34,838 bases of DNA, taken from contig CAJOOV010000050.1 of NCBI GenBank assembly GCA_905236265.1, positions 1 through 34,838 on the forward strand. Direction: 5' to 3'. The notes under the pieces were generated by a model that worked only from the letters and a program-made list of their open reading frames with translations, did not search any database and was not told the origin of the DNA. Both the position numbers and the translations under genes were made by a program. Shown one piece after another: positions 14,309-22,990 of the stretch; position 1 is the first letter of the stretch, and the number at the start of each line of letters is the position of its first letter. This DNA is from an uncultured Oscillospiraceae bacterium (GTDB taxonomy: Bacteria > Bacillota > Clostridia > Oscillospirales > Oscillospiraceae).

Positions 14309-16405
14309 TTAGTTTTCCGCAGAGGCGATTGCGCTGAGGTTGGCAACCTCATAGTCGTTCAGATAGCTCAGCACGTTGGCATCGAAGGTGGCGGCATCCA
14401 CCGTTCCCTTGTACCAGCTGCAGCTATTGAAGTAATCCTGCAGGCTCTTGTCGTTGAACTTCCTGCCGTGACGGGCATAGATCTCGTTTCTGGCCAGACG
14501 GAGCTGGGACTTAGAGAGCTTGCTCAGCTCGCTGTCGGTATAGATGTGGGAGTCGCTGTTGGGCAGGATATAGCCGCTGTTGGTCTTGCTGCCGCTGCCG
14601 CTGGTGCTGTCAGTGCTCTTCTTGCCGCCGTCCTTGGAGGAGGAGAGGTAGTCAGAGTAGACATAGCCTGTCACATCGCCCACCTTCACCTTGCTCCAGC
14701 CGTTGGAGGTGGTGCCGGTGCGGGAGACCTTCTGCCCCTTGCTCAGCGTGGTGAGAACCTTGCCGGAGGAGGAGGGCTCGGAGCGGACGTTGACGCCGCT
14801 GACGGCATACACCGTGTCGGAGCTTTCCTGTTCCTTCACATTCTTGTCACTGCTGCCGGAGGCGGAGGAGAGGTAGCTGGTGTAGACATAGCCGGTGCTG
14901 CCGTTGTAGCTCACCTGTGTCCAGCTGCCCTGCGTCTTTCCGGTGGGCGTTACCTTGTCCCCCTTGTTCAGGGTGGCCAGAATATTGCCGTTGGGCACAT
15001 CCCGGAGGTTTACGCCTCCCTTGGTAACGCTGACGGTGCCGTCGCTGCTCTTGTTGCTGCCGCTGTTATCAGAGGCAGTCACCTTGGAGGTGGACAGGTA
15101 ATTGCTGGACACATAGCCGGTCTTGCCGCCGATTTCCACACGGCTCCAGCCGGTGGAGGTGGTGCCGGTGCGCTTTACGGACTGACCTGCGGTGAGTACG
15201 TTGATGACGTTGCTGCCCTGCGTGCCGGGGTAATCCCGAACCCGCACGTCAGAGGTGGCATAGACCGTCTCGTCCGCATCAGAGATGGCAGGCAGCTGTG
15301 CGGGAGCGGCCTCAGGCTGCTGCTGTGCCTCCTGCCGGTTATCGGTGTTCTGCCCCTCAGCGTCACCGCCCTGGGAGGCGGCGTTCTGCGCCTCACCGTT
15401 TTGCGCCTCGGCGTTGTTGGCAGTCTCATCGTTTCCGGTCTCGGCATTGCCGCCCTGCTGGGTCTGCTGATTCTCTGCAGCGAGATCGGGGTCTTCTGCG
15501 TTGATCTCCTCAGCGTCGCCCTGCTCGGCGTCCTCACCGGTCTGGGCAGGCTCCTCCGTCACGATCTCCGTCTCCTCTGTAGGTGCGGGGGTCTGCTCCT
15601 GCGGGGTCTCATCGGGAAGGGTTTCCTCCTGCTGCTGGGCAGTGTTGTCCTTGCTGTCCACAGGCGTGCCGGTGTTGCCGCTGAAAATCATCTTGCCGAA
15701 GGCCACCAGAATGGCGACAATCAGAAGGGCGAGGAAGGCGCACACCGCAACCACGATTCTCCGGGAGGACTTGGTCTTTTCACGGGTGTGCTTGCGCTCG
15801 CTCCACTTCACATCGCCGTTTTTCTTCTCAGCAGCCTTGGCGTCCTTGGGTGCCATGCGGCTGGGGGGAGGCGTTTGGGCCGCCTTTGCCCCGGTCTCCT
15901 GTGCGTTTCTGGCCTTGATTGCATTCTGTGTCGCCTGATAGACCCGCTTTGCGGAGTCGGCGGCGACAACGGTGGTATCCATATCCTGCGCCCGCTGGGC
16001 TGCTTTTTTCCGCTGGCGGCCTCTGGGACGGCGGGACTGGGGAGGGGGAGGAGGCTGTGCGCCGGGGACATTTTCCTTTTTCTCCTTCGTTTCATCGATT
16101 ACGAAGGGAGAATCCACTTCGGCGGCACTCTCTGCCTCTTCCGCCTGCTTTTTCTCCGCCTCTACCGTGGACTGCACGATAGAGGAAATGGTCTTTTGAA
16201 CATCCTCTGCGTAAAGCTCTGTATTCACAGGGGCAGACCCTGTCTCAGCGCCGGGGGCAGGCTGCTGCGGTTCCGGCTGCTCAGGGGCGGGGGAGGGCTC
16301 AACGGAGGGCTCAACGGAAGGCGCTTCATCAAGGGAGCTGCCGCAGATGGAACAAACGTGTACGATGTCGGAATGCTCGACACCACAGACAGGACATTTT
16401 TTCAT
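14309..16405 (-). CDS. Zinc-ribbon, single-pass membrane protein with three SH3b domains and YARHG
   Basis: The protein has 698 residues from ATG 16405, chosen for AGGAG at the right distance; an ATG at 16438 has no site. Order: N-terminal zinc ribbon (CPVCG...CSICG, residues 4-22); a long Pro/Gln/Ala/Glu region; a basic stretch and one membrane helix (about 217-239); an extracellular Glu/Gln/Asn-rich linker (about 245-375); bacterial SH3 domains at about 379-438, 456-512 and 530-588; and a YARHG domain (610-685, with ARNEIYARHGR at 638-648). The inside-out order places the zinc ribbon in the cytoplasm and SH3/YARHG outside, probably on peptidoglycan. No catalytic domain is seen. It may sense or anchor to the cell wall. 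It is transcribed alone from 16463-16491. Confidence 0.85.
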   Translation of the reverse strand: MKKCPVCGVEHSDIVHVCSICGSSLDEAPSVEPSVEPSPAPEQPEPQQPAPGAETGSAPVNTELYAEDVQKTISSIVQSTVEAEKKQAEEAESAAEVDSPFVIDETKEKKENVPGAQPPPPPQSRRPRGRQRKKAAQRAQDMDTTVVAADSAKRVYQATQNAIKARNAQETGAKAAQTPPPSRMAPKDAKAAEKKNGDVKWSERKHTREKTKSSRRIVVAVCAFLALLIVAILVAFGKMIFSGNTGTPVDSKDNTAQQQEETLPDETPQEQTPAPTEETEIVTEEPAQTGEDAEQGDAEEINAEDPDLAAENQQTQQGGNAETGNDETANNAEAQNGEAQNAASQGGDAEGQNTDNRQEAQQQPEAAPAQLPAISDADETVYATSDVRVRDYPGTQGSNVINVLTAGQSVKRTGTTSTGWSRVEIGGKTGYVSSNYLSTSKVTASDNSGSNKSSDGTVSVTKGGVNLRDVPNGNILATLNKGDKVTPTGKTQGSWTQVSYNGSTGYVYTSYLSSASGSSDKNVKEQESSDTVYAVSGVNVRSEPSSSGKVLTTLSKGQKVSRTGTTSNGWSKVKVGDVTGYVYSDYLSSSKDGGKKSTDSTSGSGSKTNSGYILPNSDSHIYTDSELSKLSKSQLRLARNEIYARHGRKFNDKSLQDYFNSCSWYKGTVDAATFDANVLSYLNDYEVANLSAIASAEN

Positions 16406-16462
16406 TTTGTTACTCCTATCCAAAAGTAAAGGTTGCATATCATTCTAAAATGATACATAATA

Positions 16463-16491
16463 ATCTTAATCTCATTCCCTATGTTTGTCAA
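16463..16491 (-). promoter_or_regulatory. Promoter of the YARHG/SH3 gene
   Basis: Minus strand: a perfect TTGACA (16486-16491), a 17-base spacer, and TAAGAT (16463-16468, four of six). It starts about 50 bases before ATG 16405. Confidence 0.75.
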
Positions 16492-16545
16492 TTGCGCAGA
16501 CAAATCTTTTATCCTTTTATAAGAAATGCAAGGGAGGTTGTCACA

Positions 16546-17277
16546 ATGAGCCAATCGGAGGAGAAGATTCAACAGCTCCAGCAGTGGATTGACGAGAGCA
16601 AGCGCATTGTCTTTTTCGGCGGCGCAGGGGTATCCACGGAGAGCGGTGTGCCGGATTTCCGCAGCGTGGACGGACTGTACCACCAGAAATACAGCGAGCC
16701 GCCGGAAACCATCCTCAGCCATACCTATTTCCAGCGGAACACGGAGGGCTTTTTCCGCTTCTACCGGGACAAGCTGCTGCCCACCGGCGCCCAGCCCAAC
16801 GACGCACACAAGAAGCTGGCGGAGCTGGAGCAGGCGGGGAAGCTGACTGCGGTAGTGACCCAGAATATCGACGGGCTCCACCAGAAGGCGGGGAGCCGGG
16901 AGGTGCTGGAGCTGCACGGCTCAGTGCTGCGCAACTACTGCCAGCGCTGCCATAGGTTCTACGGCGTGGAGGCGGTGGAGCAGTCTCAGGGCGTGCCCCG
17001 CTGTACCTGCGGCGGCATCATCAAGCCGGACGTGGTGCTCTATGAGGAGCCGCTGGACGAGGGGGTCATGTACCGTGCCGTGGAGCATATCCGTCAGGCG
17101 GATATGCTGATTATCGGCGGCACCTCGCTGGTGGTCTACCCGGCGGCGGGACTGGTGAACTACTATCAGGGGCACAGGCTGGTGCTGATTAACCTGCAGA
17201 GCACCCCCTACGACAAATACGCAGACCTCACCATCAACGAAAAGATCGGACAGGTTTTCCGTCAAATCCACGTCTGA
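16546..17277 (+). CDS. cobB: NAD-dependent protein deacylase (sirtuin)
   Basis: The protein has 243 residues. ATG 16546 follows AAGGGAGG. Motifs are GAGVSTESGVPDFRS (about residues 26-40), TQNIDGLH (NAD and catalytic region) and ELHGS with the catalytic His. The zinc site is CQRC (Cys pair) with CTCGG. IIGGTSL and INLQ bind NAD. It removes acyl groups from lysines using NAD, in the cytoplasm. Isocitrate dehydrogenase lies next on the same strand but has its own promoter at 17331. A weak promoter for cobB may lie in 16485-16523, overlapping the divergent promoter. Confidence 0.93.
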   Translation: MSQSEEKIQQLQQWIDESKRIVFFGGAGVSTESGVPDFRSVDGLYHQKYSEPPETILSHTYFQRNTEGFFRFYRDKLLPTGAQPNDAHKKLAELEQAGKLTAVVTQNIDGLHQKAGSREVLELHGSVLRNYCQRCHRFYGVEAVEQSQGVPRCTCGGIIKPDVVLYEEPLDEGVMYRAVEHIRQADMLIIGGTSLVVYPAAGLVNYYQGHRLVLINLQSTPYDKYADLTINEKIGQVFRQIHV

Positions 17278-17330
17278 GGTAGATTCCGCCTTTTTCCCAC
17301 TGGTCACAATGGCGAAATATGGCAGGACAC

Positions 17331-17359
17331 TTGCCAAAAATGAAGCGTGAACGTATAAT
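17331..17359 (+). promoter_or_regulatory. Promoter of icd
   Basis: TTGCCA (17331-17336, five of six), a 17-base spacer and a perfect TATAAT (17354-17359). The leader of about 60 bases ends in GAGAGG before ATG 17425. Confidence 0.88.
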
Positions 17360-17424
17360 TGTTGCATATTTTCGGGGAAAGGCAGCGGCTTGCCGCCGTT
17401 CCCGCATAAAGAGAGGTCAGTTCT

Positions 17425-18645
17425 ATGCAAAAAATCACGATGACCACGCCCATCGTCGAGATGGACGGGGACGAGATGACAAGGATCCTCTGGCAGGAGA
17501 TCAAGGATGAGGTCATCCTGCCCTATGTGGATCTGAAGACGGAATACTATGATCTGGGGCTGAAGCACCGGGAGGAGACGCAGGATCAGGTGACAATTGA
17601 CGCCGCTAACGCCAATAAAAAATACGGCGTGGCAGTCAAGTGCGCCACCATCACCCCCAACGCCCAGCGGGTGGAGGAGTACAACCTGAGCAGGATGTGG
17701 AAAAGTCCCAACGGCACGATCCGTGCCATTCTGGACGGCACCGTGTTTCGTGCCCCCATTATGGTGAAGGGCATCTCCCCTGTGGTCAAGACGTGGAAGC
17801 AGCCCATCACCATTGCCCGCCATGCCTTCGGAGACGTGTACAAGGCCACAGAGTTCCGTGTCCCGGAGAAGGGAACGGCAAGCATCCGCTTTGTCTCCCA
17901 GTCCGGGGAGACGCTGCTGGACGAGACGGTGTATGAGTTCGAGTGCCCCGGCGTCCTTCAGGGGCAGTTTAACAAGGACAGCTCTATCCGCTCCTTTGCC
18001 CATTCCTGCTTCCGCTATGCCATCAGCACCAGACAGGATCTGTGGTTCTCCACGAAGGACACCATCTCCAAGCTCTATGACCACACCTTTAAGGACATCT
18101 TTCAGGAGATCTATGAGCAGGAGTATCAAAAGACCTTTGAAGAGCTGGGCATCACCTACTTCTACACCCTGATCGACGATGCAGTGGCACGGGTCATCCG
18201 CTCTAAGGGCGGCTTTATCTGGGCCTGCAAGAATTATGACGGCGACGTGATGAGCGATATGGTGTCCACCGCCTTCGGCTCTCTGGCGATGATGACCTCC
18301 GTGCTGGTCTCCCCAGACGGGAACTACGAGTATGAGGCCGCCCATGGCACCGTCACCCGCCACTACTACAGGTATCTGAAGGGGGAGGAGACCTCCACCA
18401 ACCCCATGGCCATGATCTTCGCATGGTCCGGTGCGCTGCGCAAGCGGGGGGAGATGGACGGAAACGATGCGCTGTGCGCCTTTGCCGACCGGCTGGAGGC
18501 CGCCTCCATCGCCACGATTGAGTCCGGCGTTATGACCGGCGACCTCTACGCCATGTGGGAGGGGGAGGTTCCCGCCCGGAAGGTCACGTCCGTGGAGTTC
18601 CTGCGGGAGATTCGCAGGAGGCTGGATCTGGCGGCGGCTCGCTGA
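17425..18645 (+). CDS. icd: NADP-dependent isocitrate dehydrogenase (eukaryotic-type)
   Basis: The protein has 406 residues, and the sequence closely follows eukaryotic IDH1/IDH2-type enzymes rather than E. coli Icd. Recognisable are EMDGDEMTR, CATITPNAQRVEE, KSPNGTIR (substrate phosphate-site loop), ARHAFGD, which carries the isocitrate-binding arginine, GGFIWACKNYDGDV with metal-binding Asp, and HGTVTRH for NADP. It oxidises isocitrate to 2-oxoglutarate and CO2, giving NADPH and glutamate precursor. It is monocistronic between its own promoter and a convergent terminator. Length and motifs are intact. Confidence 0.96.
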   Translation: MQKITMTTPIVEMDGDEMTRILWQEIKDEVILPYVDLKTEYYDLGLKHREETQDQVTIDAANANKKYGVAVKCATITPNAQRVEEYNLSRMWKSPNGTIRAILDGTVFRAPIMVKGISPVVKTWKQPITIARHAFGDVYKATEFRVPEKGTASIRFVSQSGETLLDETVYEFECPGVLQGQFNKDSSIRSFAHSCFRYAISTRQDLWFSTKDTISKLYDHTFKDIFQEIYEQEYQKTFEELGITYFYTLIDDAVARVIRSKGGFIWACKNYDGDVMSDMVSTAFGSLAMMTSVLVSPDGNYEYEAAHGTVTRHYYRYLKGEETSTNPMAMIFAWSGALRKRGEMDGNDALCAFADRLEAASIATIESGVMTGDLYAMWEGEVPARKVTSVEFLREIRRRLDLAAAR

Positions 18646-18693
18646 CCCTTTTTCAGGGCGGTGTTTCTGCCTGCCGCCGCATGGAAAAAGAAA

Positions 18694-18734
18694 AATGCGC
18701 ATTCCCGGAACCTCACCGGGAATGCGCATTCTGT
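18694..18734. terminator. Bidirectional terminator between icd and the NlpC gene
   Basis: Perfect 15-bp arms, AATGCGCATTCCCGG (18694-18708) and CCGGGAATGCGCATT (18716-18730), have a 7-base loop. A's precede the stem, so T's follow on the minus strand. Confidence 0.88.
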
Positions 18735-18741
18735 CTCTCTG

Positions 18742-19773
18742 TCAGAGCATCCGACGAATACCGACAACGTCCATAATATCAACTCTGCTGTACACGATAC
18801 CAACACGGCTGTTCAGAGCGTTGATAATCTTGCCGTCCCCGGCATAGATACCCACATGGCCGCTGTAGCACACCACGTCGCCCGGCTGCATCTCCGAGCG
18901 GGAGACGGCACGGCCGCAGTGGCGGATAGAGGCGGAGCTGTGGGGAAGGCTGATGCCGAAGTGCTCATAGACCTTCATGACGAAGCCGGAGCAGTCGCAT
19001 CCACGGGTCAGGCTGGTGCCGCCCCAGACATAGGGGTTGCCCTCAAACTGAACGGCGTAGTCCACTACGGCCTGACCGGTGGACATGGAGGGGTCTTTTA
19101 CCACGCAGTCCTCTGTTGCGTCCACATATCTGCTGTTGACATATCCGGTCTGCCCCTCAAAGGTGACCTGAATCCACTCGCCCTCGGCCTGCTCCGGGGA
19201 GATGACGGTGTTGCGGGGCAGTACCGTCAGCACCTCGCAGTCCGTATTCGGCTCGGTGCGGAGATTCAGGCGGGCATTGGTGACAATATCCGCATCCACC
19301 TCGGACACCGCAAGAAATCCGGTCTGGCTGCCCACCTGAACAAAATACCAGCTGTCGTTGTAGCCCAGAATCTGTACCGGGGCATCCTCTGCCAGCTCGT
19401 CCATGACCTCGGAGCCGGAGTCCGCCTCGTTGAGGAGTACGGCGCTCTCGGCGAGCACAGTGGCCTGACCAAGGGACTCGGGGGCGAGGCTGTCCATATC
19501 CATGTACCCGGTGATGACCTCGTCTCCGTCCTCCCATGCGGCGGGCTGAAGCCCGCTCTGCTCGTTGCTGAGCAGCACGACCACATCGCCCTCAGAGAGA
19601 GTGACCAGTGCATCGGAATCCGTATCGTCGGATTCGTAGAGAATGGCGGAATCTGCGGTCACAGCCGCCTGATAGGGGACAAAGGTGTCCTTCGCAAAGG
19701 CGGGAAGAGAGCACAGAGCCACGGCGGAGCCGGCAATTAACATCTTTCGAAACAGGTTATCTAATCGTTTCAT
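18742..19773 (-). CDS. Secreted NlpC/P60 peptidoglycan hydrolase with SH3 domains
   Basis: The protein has 343 residues from ATG 19773. A signal peptide (MKRLDNLFRKM, hydrophobic core, LPAFA-KD) ends near residue 27. SH3-like units follow (about 35-95, 100-160, 165-217), the clearest with NLRTEPN and GYVNSRYV. The C-terminal NlpC/P60 domain has the catalytic Cys in DCSGFV (C261) and His in GHVGIY (H306); the third position appears to be Asn in INALN, not His. It cleaves peptide stems of peptidoglycan, outside the cell. It is the second gene after the conserved 97-residue gene, sharing its promoter at 20140-20168. Confidence 0.9.
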   Translation of the reverse strand: MKRLDNLFRKMLIAGSAVALCSLPAFAKDTFVPYQAAVTADSAILYESDDTDSDALVTLSEGDVVVLLSNEQSGLQPAAWEDGDEVITGYMDMDSLAPESLGQATVLAESAVLLNEADSGSEVMDELAEDAPVQILGYNDSWYFVQVGSQTGFLAVSEVDADIVTNARLNLRTEPNTDCEVLTVLPRNTVISPEQAEGEWIQVTFEGQTGYVNSRYVDATEDCVVKDPSMSTGQAVVDYAVQFEGNPYVWGGTSLTRGCDCSGFVMKVYEHFGISLPHSSASIRHCGRAVSRSEMQPGDVVCYSGHVGIYAGDGKIINALNSRVGIVYSRVDIMDVVGIRRML

Positions 19774-19811
19774 GGGACCTCCCATCGGGTTTTTGTTGGT
19801 TTCTCTCTGTT

Positions 19812-20108
19812 TTATCTGGCGTTCAGGGCACGGTTCAGCCACACATAGGCCAGATCCATTGCCGCATACAGGCTGTTCTTCTCACTGCTGCGCACCACCC
19901 GGTCACGGCTGCGCTGGTTCTGATCCGTGCTCTGGAGCTGGACGGACACCTTCGTGGCCATGGTCATCTCCTCGTCCACCGGGATGCTTCCCATTATCTG
20001 AAGCTGGATGATATACGGGTCGGACATCTTGCCGTAGTAGATCATGTTGTCCTTGCGCACCAGCGGATAGCCTTTATATTCCAGAGGGAGCTTTGTCGCT
20101 TCAGCCAT
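19812..20108 (-). CDS. Conserved small protein (97 residues), unknown function
   Basis: ATG 20108 follows TGGAGGT at the right distance. The protein has 97 residues: KGYPLVRKDNMIYYGKMSDP, IQLQIMGS, KVSVQLQSTD, and a C-terminal helix that is acidic then basic. I recall similar unnamed proteins in Clostridia but know no function. It has no signal peptide or membrane segment. The gap to the NlpC start is 38 bases and it is led by a strong promoter, so it is co-transcribed with the hydrolase. Confidence 0.75.
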   Translation of the reverse strand: MAEATKLPLEYKGYPLVRKDNMIYYGKMSDPYIIQLQIMGSIPVDEEMTMATKVSVQLQSTDQNQRSRDRVVRSSEKNSLYAAMDLAYVWLNRALNAR

Positions 20109-20139
20109 ATCTGTAACCTCCATTCAAAACTGTAACCGA

Positions 20140-20168
20140 ATTGTAACACATTGAATTCAAACTGTCAA
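20140..20168 (-). promoter_or_regulatory. Promoter of the small protein/NlpC operon
   Basis: Minus strand: a perfect TTGACA (20163-20168), a 17-base spacer and TACAAT (20140-20145). The spacer contains the perfect palindrome TTGAATTCAA (20151-20160). Confidence 0.88.
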
Positions 20169-20255
20169 CCCCTCCTGAGAATTGAGGCTGTGTAGGCCGA
20201 TTCTGTATCGGACAGAATAAAATCTCCCCAAGGTGTGGTCTTTTTCCGGGGAATG

Positions 20256-20264
20256 TGGTATCAT
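20256..20264 (+). promoter_or_regulatory. Weak extended -10 promoter of polA
   Basis: TGG plus TATCAT (20259-20264) forms an extended -10; the -35 region is poor. It lies 32 bases before GTG 20296. An inverted repeat, ATTCTGT...ACAGAAT, is at 20200-20218. Confidence 0.45.
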
Positions 20265-20295
20265 TTCCGGTAACGTATGCAAGGGGGTATGAGAT

Positions 20296-22953
20296 GTGAA
20301 GCTGATGGCATTGGATGGAAATTCCATCGTCAACCGTGCCTTTTATGGGATACGCCTGCTCAGCACACGGGAGGGGCTGTATACCAATGCGGTATACGGG
20401 TTTCTCACGATTCTGCAGCGTATGCTGGACGAGGAGCGCCCGGATGCGCTGTGCGTCACCTTTGACCTGAAAGCGCCCACCTTCCGCCATCTGGCCTATG
20501 AGGGCTATAAGGCAACCCGCCACGGGATGCCGGAGGAGCTGGCAGTTCAAATGCCGGTGCTGAAGGAGGTTCTGGCGGCGATGAGGATACCCTGCTATGA
20601 GCTCTCCGGCTGGGAGGCGGACGACCTGCTGGGCACGATTTCCCGCAGGTGCGAGGAAAAGGGCTGGGACTGCGTGATTGTCACGGGAGACAAGGACTCT
20701 TTGCAGCTCATCACTGACCGCACCACGGTGGATTTGGTCTCCACCCGCATGGGGCAGACCACCACGAAGCGGATGACCCCGGAGGCCTTCCGGGAGGAAT
20801 ACGGCTTTGACCCGGTTCACATGATCGACCTGAAGAGCCTTATGGGAGATGCCTCTGACAATATCCCCGGCGTGAAGGGCATAGGGGAAAAGACCGCCAT
20901 GACCCTGATCCGTCGCTATGGCTCCATGGAGGCGCTGTATGAGGACTTTGAGAACGCCCCGCTCAAGCCTGCCCAGCGGAAAAAGCTGGACGAGGGCAGG
21001 GACATGGCAAAGCTGTCCTACGATCTGGCGACGATTCGCTGCAATGCGCCCATTGATTTCACCCCGGAGGAGAACCTTTGCCGGGAGCCGGACAACGATA
21101 CCCTCTATGCCCTGTTCCTGAAGCTGGAGTTTGCCAAGCTCATCCAGCGCTACCGGCTCCACGCCCCAGAGGAGAGTGTGCAGGCTCCTGTACAGCAGGA
21201 GCACAGCACTCAGGCGGTGGACATCACCTCTCAGGCGCAGATGGAGCCTTACTGGCAGGAGTTGGAGGCAGCGGAGTATGTGACGCTGCTGCCTCTGCCC
21301 GGTCTGGAGGGCGTAACCGTGGCGCTGGACAGGGGAGAGGGGGAGTCTCTGCTGCTGGACGTGCGAAGCAGACGCTATGAGGGGGACTACAACGCCTTTC
21401 TCCGCCGGCTGTTCTCCGGCAGCGTGGGCAAGGTGGTCCACGGGGCAAAGACCATCTGTGAGGAACTGATACAGCAGGGGCTGGACGCAGAGGGCTTTGT
21501 CTTTGACACGGAGCTTGCCGCCTATCTGCTGGACCCCACGGCGGGCAGCTATGCGCTGGACAAGCTGGTGATGCAGTATTTTAAGCAGGAGCGGGAGGCA
21601 AACGCCGCCTACAGGCAGCAGGACGCTTTCTCTGCCCTGTCAGACGATTTGAAGGCGCAGACGGAGTGGTACGAGGATACCGCATGGATTGAGGCGCTGC
21701 ATAAGCATTTCCGCCCCCTTCTGGAGGAGAACGGGCTGATGAGGGTGCTGACGGAGATTGACCTGCCCCTGTGCCCGGTGCTGGCGGAGATGGAGCAGGC
21801 GGGTGTGCTGGTGGACCGTCAGGCGCTGGTGGACTTTGGAGCCATGCTGAGCGGGAATATTGACAAGGCGCAGAGAGCCATCTACGACATGGCAGGCAGC
21901 GAGTTCAATATCAACTCCACCCAGCAGCTGGGCAAGGTGCTGTTTGAAGACCTTGACCTGCCCGCCGTGAAAAAGACCAAGCGGGGCTACTCCACCAATG
22001 CCGAGGTGCTGGACAAGCTCAAGCCCTACCACCCCATCATCCAGCAGATTCTGGATTACCGCCAGCTCACCAAGCTGAAATCCACCTATGTGGACGGCCT
22101 GACCAAGGTGATCGGGGAGGACGGGAGAATCCACACCAGCTTCCAGAATACCGTCACCGCCACCGGGCGGCTCTCCTCCGCAGAGCCGAACCTGCAGAAT
22201 ATCCCTGTCCGCACGCCGCTGGGAGCGGAGATGCGGAAAATGTTTCAGGCTGCCCCCGGCAACGTGCTGGTGGATGCGGACTATTCCCAGATTGAACTGC
22301 GCCTTCTGGCGCACATCGCCCGGGACGAGGCCATGATTCAGGGCTTTCAGACCGGTGCGGACATCCACGCAGCCACGGCGGCGCAGGTCTTTGGCGTTTC
22401 GGAGGAGCAGGTGACAAAGCAGATGCGCTCCTCTGCCAAGGCGGTGAACTTCGGCATTGTCTACGGCATTTCCGCCTTCTCTCTGGCGCAGGACATCGGC
22501 GTGAGTAACTATCAGGCGAAGGAGTATATGCAGCGCTATTTCGACAAGTATTCCGGTATCCGTATGTATCAGAAGAACATCGTCCGTCAGGCGAAGGAGG
22601 ACGGCTATGTGTCCACGGAGTTTGGCCGCCGCCGCTGGCTGCCGGAGCTGAAGAGCAGCAATTTCAATATGCGCTCTTTTGGGGAGAGGGTGGCGCTGAA
22701 CATGCCCATTCAGGGCACGGCGGCGGACATCATCAAGCTGGCCATGATCCGTGTGCGAAACCGCCTGCGCACAGAGGGACTGCAGGGCAGGCTTGTCCTT
22801 CAGGTTCACGACGAGCTGATCGTGGAGTGCCCAGAGGCCGAGGGAGAGCAGATCGCCCGGCTGCTGGAGGAGGAGATGGAGCAGGTGGTGCGCCTGAGCG
22901 TCCCCTTGCTGGCTGAGGCGAAGATCGGACACAGCTGGGCGGATGCCCACTGA
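20296..22953 (+). CDS. polA: DNA polymerase I
   Basis: The protein has 885 residues from GTG 20296, with AAGGGGG 8 bases upstream. The 5'-3' exonuclease domain covers about 1-290 (ALDGNSIVNRAFYG; later the HhH GVKGIGEKTA). The 3'-5' exonuclease region is present as a fold (about 300-480), but its metal-binding Asp/Glu motifs are missing: ExoI reads TLLPLPG and ExoII has GAKTICEEL. Proofreading is therefore probably absent, as in Bacillus PolA. The polymerase domain is intact: motif A with DYSQIELR (D662), motif B K715 in KAVNFGIVYG, and motif C H838-D839-E840. It fills gaps in replication and repair. rimI follows after 37 bases. Confidence 0.95.
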   Translation: MKLMALDGNSIVNRAFYGIRLLSTREGLYTNAVYGFLTILQRMLDEERPDALCVTFDLKAPTFRHLAYEGYKATRHGMPEELAVQMPVLKEVLAAMRIPCYELSGWEADDLLGTISRRCEEKGWDCVIVTGDKDSLQLITDRTTVDLVSTRMGQTTTKRMTPEAFREEYGFDPVHMIDLKSLMGDASDNIPGVKGIGEKTAMTLIRRYGSMEALYEDFENAPLKPAQRKKLDEGRDMAKLSYDLATIRCNAPIDFTPEENLCREPDNDTLYALFLKLEFAKLIQRYRLHAPEESVQAPVQQEHSTQAVDITSQAQMEPYWQELEAAEYVTLLPLPGLEGVTVALDRGEGESLLLDVRSRRYEGDYNAFLRRLFSGSVGKVVHGAKTICEELIQQGLDAEGFVFDTELAAYLLDPTAGSYALDKLVMQYFKQEREANAAYRQQDAFSALSDDLKAQTEWYEDTAWIEALHKHFRPLLEENGLMRVLTEIDLPLCPVLAEMEQAGVLVDRQALVDFGAMLSGNIDKAQRAIYDMAGSEFNINSTQQLGKVLFEDLDLPAVKKTKRGYSTNAEVLDKLKPYHPIIQQILDYRQLTKLKSTYVDGLTKVIGEDGRIHTSFQNTVTATGRLSSAEPNLQNIPVRTPLGAEMRKMFQAAPGNVLVDADYSQIELRLLAHIARDEAMIQGFQTGADIHAATAAQVFGVSEEQVTKQMRSSAKAVNFGIVYGISAFSLAQDIGVSNYQAKEYMQRYFDKYSGIRMYQKNIVRQAKEDGYVSTEFGRRRWLPELKSSNFNMRSFGERVALNMPIQGTAADIIKLAMIRVRNRLRTEGLQGRLVLQVHDELIVECPEAEGEQIARLLEEEMEQVVRLSVPLLAEAKIGHSWADAH

Positions 22954-22990
22954 CGGAAAACCAAAACACAGCAGAGAAAAAGGAGCAGAT

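Noticed and set aside
14276..16429. 717-codon plus-strand frame opposite the YARHG/SH3 gene
   Set aside because: It arises from the repeats and bias of the real gene and runs through its terminator region.
19772..19785. Palindrome ATGGGAGGTCCCAT over the NlpC start as a ribosome-site switch
   Set aside because: The two-base centre is too small for an RNA hairpin, and the Shine-Dalgarno and start context explain most of the sequence.
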